Shown: positions 8,127 to 17,602 of the stretch, piece by piece
How the letters are laid out: the number at the start of each line of letters is the position of its first letter
Numbering within the stretch: position 1 is the stretch's first letter
Assembly: GCA_020635795.1 (NCBI GenBank)
Contig: JACJZD010000001.1
Coordinates: 319,001-383,000, forward strand
DNA from: Flavobacteriales bacterium
GTDB lineage: Bacteria > Bacteroidota > Bacteroidia > Flavobacteriales_E > Vicingaceae
Direction: 5' to 3'
DNA: 64,000 bases
Notes under the pieces: generated by a model
Told to the model about the DNA's origin: nothing
The model's input: only the letters and a program-made list of their open reading frames with translations
Databases searched by the model: none
Position numbers and translations under genes: made by a program

Positions 8127-8858
8127 ATGTTATCACTAATAAATAAGGAAATACGTAGCTTTTTGGGGTCGTTAATCGGCTATATTGTAATAGCGGTTTT
8201 CTTAACTACTATTGGGTTGTTTTTATGGGTATTTCCTGGTGATACCAATGTCCTAGAATCAGGTTATTCAAGTATAGGTGCTTTGTTCTATATTGCTCCA
8301 TGGGTTTTTATGTTTTTAATACCTGCAATTACCATGCGTTTGTTTTCGGAAGAGAGCAGAACAGGAACCATTGAATTATTATTGACAAAACCGTTAACTG
8401 ATTTTCAAATTGTTTTCGCAAAATACATTGCTGGATTTTCGTTGGTGTTGTTTTCTTTACTACCAACATTGGTTTATTTCTATTCCGTTTATCAATTGGG
8501 TTCTCCAGTAGGTAATATCGATATGGGTGGTACTATTGGTTCTTATTTTGGATTGTTATTTTTAGGTAGTGTGTTTGTTTCCATTGGTTTGTTTTCGAGT
8601 GCAATAACCAACAATCAAATCATATCTTTTATTGTTGGCGTATTCCTGTGTTTCTTCTCTTACGTAGGTTTTGAATCCATCAGTTCTTTAAATTTATTCG
8701 GACCAATAGATGATATCATCATCAATTTTGGAATCAATACTCATTATTTATCAATGAGTAGAGGGGTTATTGATACTCGAGATGTGATTTACTTTTTAGG
8801 AGTTATTTTTCTTTTTTTATTATTTACTAAAACGGTTGTGGGGAGTAGGAAATGGTAG
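8127..8858 (+). CDS. gldF: Gliding motility ABC transporter permease GldF
   Basis: Protein of 243 residues of the ABC-2 permease type with about six membrane helices (first around residues 13-35, last 220-237). It begins LINKEIRSFLGSLIGY and has the family stretch RLFSEESRTGTIELLLTKPLTDFQIVFAKY near 72-101. GldF works with GldG and the ATPase GldA in an inner-membrane complex of gliding bacteria. gldG follows with a 7-base overlap, which supports the name; gldA is not in the window. Presence of these genes suggests, but does not prove, gliding. Confidence 0.9.
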   Translation: MLSLINKEIRSFLGSLIGYIVIAVFLTTIGLFLWVFPGDTNVLESGYSSIGALFYIAPWVFMFLIPAITMRLFSEESRTGTIELLLTKPLTDFQIVFAKYIAGFSLVLFSLLPTLVYFYSVYQLGSPVGNIDMGGTIGSYFGLLFLGSVFVSIGLFSSAITNNQIISFIVGVFLCFFSYVGFESISSLNLFGPIDDIIINFGINTHYLSMSRGVIDTRDVIYFLGVIFLFLLFTKTVVGSRKW

Positions 8859-10591
8859 AGAAAAATGTAAATAAAAAAAGAGACATTACTACTCTAATTG
8901 CTGGAGTTGGAGTGATATTGTTGTTGAACTATATTGGCTCATTTGCTTTTGAACGATTTGATTTAACTTCAGAAAAACGATACACAATTTCGGAAAACAG
9001 CAAGGAATTATCAGCTAATTTAGAAGATATTGTATTTGTTAAGGTTTATTTAGAAGGCGAATTTCCAGCAGGTTTTAAACGTTTGCGCGACGAAACACGT
9101 GAAATGTTGAACGAGTTCAGGGCTTACTCAAAAGGAAATATCGAATACGAATTTATCAACCCATCAGAAAGTCCTGACGAAAAAGAACGTGAAGAGATTT
9201 ACAAGCAGTTATATAAAGAAGGGTTGCGTCCAACCGATTTAAATGTAAAAGATGAAGATGGGCAAACCAATAAAATTATTTGGCCAGGAGCAATTTTTAC
9301 TTACAGAGGAAAAGATGTTCCTGTACAACTGCTGAAAAGCCAAATGGGAACTTCGCCAGAAATGATGTTGAATGGTTCGATAGAGGCATTGGAATATGAA
9401 GTTGCTAACGCGATAAGAAATTTGATAATTCCCGTAAAACCAAAAATTGCATTAATAGAAGGACATGGTGAGTTAGATAAAGTCGAAACTGCTTCATTGG
9501 CAACTATGCTTGCAGAGTTTTATACTGTTGATAGAATTTCAATTGATGAGCAACTTGCTAGTCTTACCGAAAGGGTAATGATTGACAGCTTAAAGGCTTT
9601 TAGGGTAAAAACTAAATATGATGTTATTATTATTGCAAAACCAACACAGCCTTTTTCTGAAAAAGACAAATTTGTAATCGACCAATTTGTAATGTACGGA
9701 GGAAAAGTGGTTTGGTTAATCGACCCCGTTTTTGCAAGTATGGATAGCTTACAGAATGCTGATATTACTATGGCTATTCCTCAAAATGTAAATTTGGACG
9801 ATCAGCTTTTTACTTATGGAGTTCGTTTAAATACCAATTTAATTTTAGATATTCAGTCAGCTCCAATACCAGTAGTTACGGGTAGAGTAGGTAATCAGCC
9901 AAAAACGCAATTGTTTCCTTGGTTCTTTTTTCCTTTACTTACTCAAGCAAATACACATCCAATCGTTAATAACTTGAATGCAGTAAAAGGTGAGTTTGTA
10001 AGTACAATAGATACCATTGCCAGACCAAACATTCATAAAACGGGATTATTAAAATCTTCTATCTATACCAAAGTTAGTAATACCCCTACGCGTATAAGTT
10101 TAGGTATGTTAAGAGTTGAGCCAGACCAATCTCAATTTACAGATGGAAACCAAGTAGCGGCAGTTTTGTTGGAGGGTAAATTTCAATCGGTATTTAAAAA
10201 CAGAATTAGCCCTCAAATAGCAACAAGTAATGAAATTAATTTTAAAGAAGAAAGTGATTTTAATAAAATGGTGGTAGTGGCAGATGGCGATATCGCAAAA
10301 AATTATGTGAATGTAAAAACCAGTCAGTATTATCAATTGGGCTACGATAGGTTTACTAATCAGCAATTTGGTAACGATGATTTTATGCTTAATGTGGTAA
10401 ATTATTTATGCGACGATACGGGCATAATGGGAGTTCGTTCAAAAAAACTGACGATTCGATTAATGGATAAAACGCTTTTGAAAAAAGAAAAATTTAAATG
10501 GCAATTGATAAATACGGTGTTGCCAATAGGGCTGATTCTAATTTTTGGGATTGCTCATTATTTTGATCGTAAAAAGAAATACACTAAATAA
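8852..10591 (+). CDS. gldG: Gliding motility auxiliary ABC component GldG
   Basis: Protein of 579 residues: an N-terminal membrane helix (about 14-32), a large extracytoplasmic ABC-transporter auxiliary region, and a C-terminal helix (about 551-570) followed by a basic tail. FERFDLTSEKRYTIS near 30-44 is the usual start of the GldG soluble domain; IALIEGHGE and the KVVWLIDPV stretch match the family. Start at 8852 overlaps the gldF stop, so the two are translationally coupled. Role inferred from the GldAFG complex. Confidence 0.9.
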   Translation: MVEKNVNKKRDITTLIAGVGVILLLNYIGSFAFERFDLTSEKRYTISENSKELSANLEDIVFVKVYLEGEFPAGFKRLRDETREMLNEFRAYSKGNIEYEFINPSESPDEKEREEIYKQLYKEGLRPTDLNVKDEDGQTNKIIWPGAIFTYRGKDVPVQLLKSQMGTSPEMMLNGSIEALEYEVANAIRNLIIPVKPKIALIEGHGELDKVETASLATMLAEFYTVDRISIDEQLASLTERVMIDSLKAFRVKTKYDVIIIAKPTQPFSEKDKFVIDQFVMYGGKVVWLIDPVFASMDSLQNADITMAIPQNVNLDDQLFTYGVRLNTNLILDIQSAPIPVVTGRVGNQPKTQLFPWFFFPLLTQANTHPIVNNLNAVKGEFVSTIDTIARPNIHKTGLLKSSIYTKVSNTPTRISLGMLRVEPDQSQFTDGNQVAAVLLEGKFQSVFKNRISPQIATSNEINFKEESDFNKMVVVADGDIAKNYVNVKTSQYYQLGYDRFTNQQFGNDDFMLNVVNYLCDDTGIMGVRSKKLTIRLMDKTLLKKEKFKWQLINTVLPIGLILIFGIAHYFDRKKKYTK

Positions 10592-10596
10592 ACAAG

Positions 10597-11610
10597 ATGA
10601 AAAACAACAAATTTTTATTAGCTACACTTTTAATTTTAGTTGCAATTGCAGTTTATTTTTTTGTGTCTAAAAGTAGTGGAACATTAAATATTGAGCATTC
10701 AGATTTTGCTATAAAAGATACAGCCAGTATTGATAAAATATTTATTTCAGACCATACTGGAGATAAAGTAACCTTAACTAGGGGAGATAAATATTGGTTG
10801 GTTGAAGGTGTTCATAAGGCTAGACCAGATGGGGTAGATTTGTTGTTGAATGCGTTTTATAGAATAGCAGTAAAAACTCCAGTGGCAAAAGCAGCTTTAA
10901 ATAATGTGATAAAAAGTATTGCTACAAAAAATACAAAGGTTGAAATTTACCAAGGAGGAGATAAGCCAACAAAAGTGTATTATATTGGTGGTGCTACTCA
11001 GGGAAATGAAGGAACTTATATGTTGTTGGAGAACAATGGAGAGAAATCAACTGTTCCATTTATAGCACATATACCTGGGTTTTATGGATATTTAACTCCT
11101 CGTTTTTATGCTAATCCATTGCAATGGAGGGCTGCAGATGTGTTTAGTTATCAACCAGAAGAAATTAAATCTTTGGAGGTGATGTATACCGAGAAACCTG
11201 AAGAATCATTTAGAATAGAGAGAAATATTAATGAAGTAACACTGTTTGATGGCCTAAACAATCAACCGATGAAGAATATTGATACCAATAAGGTTCAACA
11301 ATATCTAAATATGTATGAAGACATAAATTACGAAATGATTGTGTTGGATGAATTAAGAGCTGAAAAACAAGATTCTGTAAGGAAAACTTCGCCATTTTTT
11401 ACAATAAAACTAACTGATATTTATGGAAAGTCGACTATAATTAAAGCTATTCATATGCCTAACTACAAAAATGTGTTGGACAACAATGGTGAGCCGTATA
11501 AATATGATGTTGATAGAATGTATGCTGTTTTAAATGATGAGTTGTTGATATATATTCAATTCCATACATTTGATAAAATTACCCTTCCAAAACAAGTTTT
11601 CTTGAAATAA
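10597..11610 (+). CDS. DUF4340 domain protein, gldFG-associated
   Basis: Protein of 337 residues with an N-terminal signal anchor (about residues 5-23) and an extracytoplasmic domain of the DUF4340 type: repeated short segments of the pattern IDKIFISDHTGDKVTLTRGD, YWLVEGVHKARPDGV and YYIGGATQGNEGTYMLLE. It starts 6 bases after gldG and is presumably in the same transcript. DUF4340 genes often neighbour ABC-2 auxiliary genes; the biochemical role is unknown. Confidence 0.8.
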   Translation: MKNNKFLLATLLILVAIAVYFFVSKSSGTLNIEHSDFAIKDTASIDKIFISDHTGDKVTLTRGDKYWLVEGVHKARPDGVDLLLNAFYRIAVKTPVAKAALNNVIKSIATKNTKVEIYQGGDKPTKVYYIGGATQGNEGTYMLLENNGEKSTVPFIAHIPGFYGYLTPRFYANPLQWRAADVFSYQPEEIKSLEVMYTEKPEESFRIERNINEVTLFDGLNNQPMKNIDTNKVQQYLNMYEDINYEMIVLDELRAEKQDSVRKTSPFFTIKLTDIYGKSTIIKAIHMPNYKNVLDNNGEPYKYDVDRMYAVLNDELLIYIQFHTFDKITLPKQVFLK

Positions 11611-11706
11611 TTTTAGTTAAAGCTTGTTATAAATTTAACAAATACATCTAAAATCATTTTTTTATCAACACAAGGCTTCCATTTTCAGGAAGTTGCGTCT
11701 TTAATA

Positions 11707-11737
11707 TTGTTAAGCATTTAAAAAATGATTAGCTTTA
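11707..11737 (+). promoter_or_regulatory. Candidate promoter for the PKD protein gene
   Basis: TTG at 11707-11709, a 20-base spacer and TAGCTTTA at 11730-11737, one mismatch from TAnnTTTG. It lies 25 bases before the ATG at 11762. Confidence 0.4.
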
Positions 11738-11761
11738 TTGATAAATAATAATTGATTTACT

Positions 11762-14700
11762 ATGAGAAGATTATCGCAAAAAGTATTCGTTCTTGTTTTG
11801 TTAGTTAGCACTATAAGTGTGCTAGCACAGAGTGAATCTGTATTTGAACAAAAGTCTTTAACAATTAGCGAGATTAATAGCAATAAAGACTATATGATTG
11901 AGCTTCAAGAAGCATTCTTTGGACTCAATTATAATAATATTTTAATTGTTGAAAATCAAAAAAATAGTTTTAGGAGTTACTATCGTAATAATGCCAAAAA
12001 GTATAGCGAACCTTTAATTGAATATTTCACAAATAGGAAGACTTTTAATGGAGAGGAGATAAAAAATAAATTGAAAGAAGTGTCCAATCAATTGGTTGAT
12101 GATTTTTTGAAATCCGAATTAAGCAAGCCTTTTGACCCAAATGGGTTTATTTTTCACAATTCGAGTAATTTCAAGTTAGGCTCAAACATACCTCATAATC
12201 ATGATGTAACATTAGGAGCAGGTCAGCCTTGTAATAATCCTGATATGGAAACTTGTGATTTTACTAACTGGGATCGATCATATGGTGATGTTGATGCAAA
12301 TCCATATGGTTATGTAAATGTTACTGCATTAGGACCAACATCTGCTTCTGATCAACATTTTATTGTAACGGGAGGAAATGACCCTGTAGTCCCTTTAATA
12401 CCAAGAGTTAATCCTAATGGAGGAGGTTGTACAGCTCAATTAGGAGATGGGACAGGTACAGGAGGTAGAGCTGCTAGTATGTCTCAGACTTTTTTGGTAG
12501 ATATAAATAGTGCTAATTTCACTTATAGTTATGCCGCTATTATGGAAGATCCATCAGGACACACATTAGGAGAAAAACCTTATTTTAAAGCTAGAGTTTA
12601 TGATCAAAATGGAGCTGAAATAGTTTGTGGAAGATATAGTACTACTGCAGGAGATGGCGATACAACTTGGGTAAATAATGGCACTGTGCAGTATAAGAAT
12701 TGGACTACTGTTTTTGTCCCACTTCAATCGTATATTGGTACTAATGTTACAGTTGAGTTTACTGTTGGTGATTGTTCTCAGGGTGGTCATTATGGCTATG
12801 CTTATGTTGAAGCTAGCTGTTCTCCTGGCGAAATTTTGGGGCCAGATACTATTAGTTGTAATGGTTATCCAACAATGACAGCACCTCCTGGAGCTGCAAG
12901 TTATTTGTGGAATACTGGAGCGACTACACAATCGACAGTTGCTACAACTCCTGGTCAATACTCTGTTCAAGTTATTCCTGTTACTGGTCCTGGTTGTGCT
13001 ATTACGCTAACTAAAGATATTTACGAGTTTGTTGATACAGTTACTGCGGTTTTTAGTGCCAATCCAACAACTATTTGTGCTGGTCAGTCAGTATCTTTTT
13101 CTGAATCTTCATTTATTACTGGATTAGGCAGTATTACTGGTTGGAATTGGGATTTTGATGGTGATGGAAATGTAGATGTTACTTCTCAAAACCCACCAGC
13201 ACAAGTGTATAATACTCCAGGTACATATAATGCAACTTTAAGTGTAACAACAACAGGTTGTACAGATGATACAACAATACAAATTATTGTTCAACCAATT
13301 GCTACTGCAAACTTTACAACTCCTATAGTATGTGCGGGTTTAGCAACAAATTTTACAGATGTTTCATCGGCAGGAGTTGATACATGGGATTGGGATTTTG
13401 ATAACAATGGTACATATGATGATAGTACTCCAAACCCTACTCATACATTCCCTTCACCAGGAACATATCCAGTTAAATTACAAGTGTCTATTGGTGGTTC
13501 ATGTGGTCATGATACCACTATTAATGTTGTTGTTGCACCAATTCCGGTAGCCGATTTTACTGCTACCAATCAATGTTTAAATACAGCAACCACTTTTGTA
13601 AATAACTCTAATATTTCATCAGGAACTATAACTGGATGGAGTTGGGATTTTGAAAGCAATGGTTCGGTTGATAATACAACTCAAACACCTACAAATACTT
13701 ATGGTACAGCTGGAACATATAATGTAACATTAATAGCCACATCTAACAATACGTGCCGTGATACAGCTAATTTTACTGTTGAGGTTTATGATAATCCTGT
13801 AGCAAATTTTACAACAAATACAGCATGTGAGAATTTTGCTACTGCTTTTACCAATACTTCTGTTCAAGGAGATACAACAATTACTGGTTGGCAGTGGGAT
13901 TTCGATAACAATACAACAATTGACAATACAACTCAAAGTCCATCAAATACTTACACTAATGATGGTACTTATCCAGTAACATTAATTGTTACTGATGGGC
14001 ATGGTTGTAAGGATACTGTTACAAACAATGTTACAGTAGCACCTCAACCAACCGCAGCATTTACATTTACGAATGTATGTTTTGGAACAACAACTGGTTT
14101 TACGGATTTATCAAATGGTAATGGAGGAACAATAAATCAGTGGTCGTGGGATTTCACGAATAATGGAGTAGTAGATAATACCACTCAAAACCCCACAAAT
14201 GGTTATACTGCAGCTGGTAGTTACACAGTAGAATTATTGGTAACTACAACTACTGGCTGTAAAGATTCGGTAACTATGGTTGTGCCAGTAGATCCAATAC
14301 CAGTTGCAAATTTTTCTGGAACAAACGAATGTTTAGGAAATAATACCACTTTTATAGATAGTTCAAATGTGTCAACAGGTTCAATAGCATCGTGGGCATG
14401 GAATTTTGGCGATGGTATAGGAACAAGTGTTGCGCCTAGCCCAACATATACATATGCTTCTGCAGGAACATACAATGTTACGTTAACAGTAACTTCTGAT
14501 AGTGGTTGTATCAGTAATTATAATAGAAATATTCAGGTTTATGCTAACCCAGTAGCCAATTTTTCAACAGATACTGCATGTAATACTTCTGCAACATCAT
14601 TTACAGATTTAACAGCAATAGGTAGTACAGCAATACAAACATGGGGTTGGGATTTTGATAATAATGGAAGTGCTGATGATAATGAGCAAAACCCAAGCTT

Positions 14701-16870
14701 TGTATTTTCAGGAGCAGGCACCTATCCTGTAAACCTTGCAGTAGTAGATACTTTTGGATGTGTACATGATACAACAATAAATGTAACAGTTTCTGAAAAC
14801 CCAATAGCTAATTACACTTATAGTAATGAGTGTTATGGAGCAGGAACTGTCTTTACTGATTTGTCAAATAATAATGGAGGTACAACACCAATAGATACTT
14901 GGGAGTGGGATTATGATGGAAATGGTACTATAGATAATACTACGCAAAGCCCAACATATACCTTCCCAGCAGCAGGAACTTATCAAACTGAGTTGTTTGT
15001 AACAAGTGCATTAGGTTGTAAAGATTCTGTTACAATAGCTGTTGTTGTGAATCCAATACCAGTGGCTAATTTTTCAGCTGCAAATGCATGTTTAAATTTT
15101 GTTACTACGTTTATAGATAGTTCAACAATAAGTACAGGTGCAATCAGTTCGTGGGCTTGGGATTTTGGAAATGGAGTAGGAACAAGTGTAATTCAAAATC
15201 CAACCTATATTTATCCTGCTTCAGGAACCTTTAATGTAAGTTTAACAGTAACGTCAGATAGTGGTTGTACACATAATGTGGTAATACCAGTTACAGTAAA
15301 CCCAAAACCTACAGCTGATTTTAATGTGAACAATGTTTGTTTAAATTTAGCAGCGCCATTTACAGATGCTTCATTAGGAAATGGAGGAACAATAAATCAG
15401 TGGGCATGGGATTTTACAAATAATGGAAGTGTAGATAACACAACTCAAAATCCAACTAATTTTTATGCTACTGCAGGAACTTTTAATGTACAATTAGTTG
15501 CAACCACAACCAATGGTTGTAAAGATACTATAGTTAAACCTGTAACGATACATCCGATGCCAGATGCTGATTTTACTTTTGTGAATCAATGTGTAAGCGC
15601 TAATGTCCCTTTTACAGATAATTCTGTAGTATCAACAGGGACAATTACAGTGTGGGATTGGAAATTTGGAGATGGTCAATCATCAATGATACAAAGTCCT
15701 ACTCATTTATATGCTTCACAAGGTATTTATAATGTTCAATTAATTGTAACGACTAATAATAACTGTAGTGATACAATTGCTAAGAACAATATTGAGGTTT
15801 GGCCTTTGCCTAATGTAAATTTTGGACCAACATCTGTTTGTTTGAATAACTTGACACAATTTGTAGATTCATCAACAGTATCGAATTCATTTACAACAAA
15901 TACCAATACTCAATGGAGTTGGAATTTTGGAGATGGAATAGGTGTAAGTGCTTTACAAAATCCAATGTATATGTATGGATCTGATGGTGTGTTTAATGCA
16001 ACATTAATAGTTACCACAAATCATAATTGTGTAGATTCTATTACAAAACCTGTAACAGTACATCCTTTGCCAGTTGTTGACTTTACACCAAATATTGTTT
16101 CAGGATGTACACCAGTATGTGTAACATTTACTGATAATACAGTGATAGGTGCAGGTAGCACAATAACTCAATGGAATTGGGATTTTACATCTGATGGGAT
16201 AAAAGATGCTTCTAGTCAAAATCCTATGTATTGTTTTACAAATCCATCACATAGTAGTGTTAGAGATTATAGTATACGGTTGATTGCTACATCAAACTTC
16301 GGATGTAAGGATACTTTAACCAAGGTGAATTACATTCATTCAAATCCAATACCGTTAGCAAGTTTTTCTTATTGGCCAAATGATGAGGCTTCAATCGTGG
16401 ATAATGACATTACATTTACAGATCAATCGATAATTGCAAGTACTTGGGATTGGGAATTAGGCGATGGCGCAACCTCTAATGTTCAGCATCCTGTTCATGA
16501 ATATACAGATACTGGATTTTATTTAGTGGTGCTTAGAATTGAAAATGAATACGGATGTCGAGATACAACACAGAAAATAGTAAATATTAAACCAATATAT
16601 GCAATATGGATACCAAATGCATTTACTCCAAATGGTGATTTTAGTAATGATTTCTTCTATGTAGATGGATATGGAATTAAAGAGTTGCAAGTGAAGATAT
16701 TTGATAGATGGGGATTGAAAATATATGATGAAATTGGTGTGGATCAATCATGGGACGGAACTTATAATGGTAATATTGTACAAACAGATGTTTATGTTTA
16801 CAAGGTGCGAGCTAAAGACATCTTTGATGAATGGCATGATTATATTGGTAAAGTGACAGTTATTAAATAA
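11762..16870 (+). CDS. Giant PKD-repeat surface protein with T9SS type B sorting domain
   Basis: Secreted protein of 1702 residues. A signal peptide (about 1-22, ending LAQ), a region of unknown fold to about 420 that includes a lectin/jelly-roll-like part (140-350), then 14 PKD domains of about 80-90 residues, each with a WxWDF-type core and a GTYxVxL strand. The last 90 residues (IPNAFTPNGDFSNDFF, KIFDRWGLKIYD, WDGTYNG, DVYVYKV) are the gliding-associated CHU_C/type B sorting signal for type IX secretion. Nearly every PKD unit carries two cysteines, one near its start and one in a GC[KVTI]-type motif near its end. Likely a surface adhesin or filament; ligand unknown. The gldFG locus is just upstream, but a terminator ends this gene separately. 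Confidence 0.88.
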   Translation: MRRLSQKVFVLVLLVSTISVLAQSESVFEQKSLTISEINSNKDYMIELQEAFFGLNYNNILIVENQKNSFRSYYRNNAKKYSEPLIEYFTNRKTFNGEEIKNKLKEVSNQLVDDFLKSELSKPFDPNGFIFHNSSNFKLGSNIPHNHDVTLGAGQPCNNPDMETCDFTNWDRSYGDVDANPYGYVNVTALGPTSASDQHFIVTGGNDPVVPLIPRVNPNGGGCTAQLGDGTGTGGRAASMSQTFLVDINSANFTYSYAAIMEDPSGHTLGEKPYFKARVYDQNGAEIVCGRYSTTAGDGDTTWVNNGTVQYKNWTTVFVPLQSYIGTNVTVEFTVGDCSQGGHYGYAYVEASCSPGEILGPDTISCNGYPTMTAPPGAASYLWNTGATTQSTVATTPGQYSVQVIPVTGPGCAITLTKDIYEFVDTVTAVFSANPTTICAGQSVSFSESSFITGLGSITGWNWDFDGDGNVDVTSQNPPAQVYNTPGTYNATLSVTTTGCTDDTTIQIIVQPIATANFTTPIVCAGLATNFTDVSSAGVDTWDWDFDNNGTYDDSTPNPTHTFPSPGTYPVKLQVSIGGSCGHDTTINVVVAPIPVADFTATNQCLNTATTFVNNSNISSGTITGWSWDFESNGSVDNTTQTPTNTYGTAGTYNVTLIATSNNTCRDTANFTVEVYDNPVANFTTNTACENFATAFTNTSVQGDTTITGWQWDFDNNTTIDNTTQSPSNTYTNDGTYPVTLIVTDGHGCKDTVTNNVTVAPQPTAAFTFTNVCFGTTTGFTDLSNGNGGTINQWSWDFTNNGVVDNTTQNPTNGYTAAGSYTVELLVTTTTGCKDSVTMVVPVDPIPVANFSGTNECLGNNTTFIDSSNVSTGSIASWAWNFGDGIGTSVAPSPTYTYASAGTYNVTLTVTSDSGCISNYNRNIQVYANPVANFSTDTACNTSATSFTDLTAIGSTAIQTWGWDFDNNGSADDNEQNPSFVFSGAGTYPVNLAVVDTFGCVHDTTINVTVSENPIANYTYSNECYGAGTVFTDLSNNNGGTTPIDTWEWDYDGNGTIDNTTQSPTYTFPAAGTYQTELFVTSALGCKDSVTIAVVVNPIPVANFSAANACLNFVTTFIDSSTISTGAISSWAWDFGNGVGTSVIQNPTYIYPASGTFNVSLTVTSDSGCTHNVVIPVTVNPKPTADFNVNNVCLNLAAPFTDASLGNGGTINQWAWDFTNNGSVDNTTQNPTNFYATAGTFNVQLVATTTNGCKDTIVKPVTIHPMPDADFTFVNQCVSANVPFTDNSVVSTGTITVWDWKFGDGQSSMIQSPTHLYASQGIYNVQLIVTTNNNCSDTIAKNNIEVWPLPNVNFGPTSVCLNNLTQFVDSSTVSNSFTTNTNTQWSWNFGDGIGVSALQNPMYMYGSDGVFNATLIVTTNHNCVDSITKPVTVHPLPVVDFTPNIVSGCTPVCVTFTDNTVIGAGSTITQWNWDFTSDGIKDASSQNPMYCFTNPSHSSVRDYSIRLIATSNFGCKDTLTKVNYIHSNPIPLASFSYWPNDEASIVDNDITFTDQSIIASTWDWELGDGATSNVQHPVHEYTDTGFYLVVLRIENEYGCRDTTQKIVNIKPIYAIWIPNAFTPNGDFSNDFFYVDGYGIKELQVKIFDRWGLKIYDEIGVDQSWDGTYNGNIVQTDVYVYKVRAKDIFDEWHDYIGKVTVIK

Positions 16871-16886
16871 AACTGTTGTTTAAATA

Positions 16887-16928
16887 AAAGAAAAGAGCTG
16901 TTTCAAACGAAACAGCTCTTTTCTTTTT
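16887..16928. terminator. Strong bidirectional terminator
   Basis: Perfect 19-base arms (AAAAGAAAAGAGCTGTTTC and its complement) around the 4-base loop AAAC, with A and T runs at the ends. It lies between the convergent PKD gene and lolA-like gene. Confidence 0.88.
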
Positions 16929-16942
16929 ATATAGGTTTTTAA

Positions 16943-17584
16943 TTAATCTCTTAAATCAATAACCTCTATTTTAGGATGTTTTGTTTTATCAAAAGTAAAA
17001 TTACTATCAGCTAAAGCTGAATTAGCTATAAAGCTTTTTATTTTGTAAGTCATTTCACTACCATCTTTTCCATAAACTCTTACTTCTTTTATTTCATCTT
17101 TTAGTTTGTCAATATACAATGCAATTCGATGGAAAGATTTAGAGCTAGCATCTTTTGGGTATAAATTAATGGTATAAACATTGTTTTTTTCTTCAACAAA
17201 TTTGTATTTGAAACCAGTTTCGTAAATGGTAAATAGTTTGTTGGGACTTATTGTTCCATCATTCTCATCTTCCGATAAATTGTTGATATGAACTTCTTCC
17301 GATTCTTTGATATACGTCCAAATGGTTTTTCCATCAGAAATAACATCTTGTCCCTTTATTGAAAGATTATACTTGTTACCTTTAATTTGAATAGCACCAT
17401 CTTGAGTTTCGTTAATACCATCTTTTTTATTGATAATGGTATACTGGAATGTTGCTTTTATAGATGAATAAGCTTTTGTTTTTTTACTTAATTTATCCAG
17501 AATGCTTTTTGCTTGAGCATCGTCTTGAGCATTAATGTTTAATGCTAATATTGTAGTAACAACTACTGCGATTAATTTTTTCAT
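16943..17584 (-). CDS. lolA: LolA-like outer-membrane lipoprotein carrier
   Basis: Periplasmic protein of 213 residues with a signal peptide (about 1-19, ALNINAQ). The region from AKSILDKLSKKTKAYSSI onward, with GNKYNLSIKGQDVISDGKTI and a final FDKTKHPKIEVIDLRD, fits the LolA/LolA-like fold of curved beta-sheet that ferries lipoproteins to the outer membrane. It starts 18 bases after ftsK on the same strand, an arrangement often seen in Bacteroidota, and probably shares its transcript. Confidence 0.85.
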   Translation of the reverse strand: MKKLIAVVVTTILALNINAQDDAQAKSILDKLSKKTKAYSSIKATFQYTIINKKDGINETQDGAIQIKGNKYNLSIKGQDVISDGKTIWTYIKESEEVHINNLSEDENDGTISPNKLFTIYETGFKYKFVEEKNNVYTINLYPKDASSKSFHRIALYIDKLKDEIKEVRVYGKDGSEMTYKIKSFIANSALADSNFTFDKTKHPKIEVIDLRD

Positions 17585-17602
17585 TATAAATATGATTTTT
17601 AT

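Noticed and set aside
13000..16600. CRISPR-like or satellite repeats
   Set aside because: The periodicity of about 250 bases comes from PKD domains in one long reading frame; there are no conserved short direct repeats with unique spacers.
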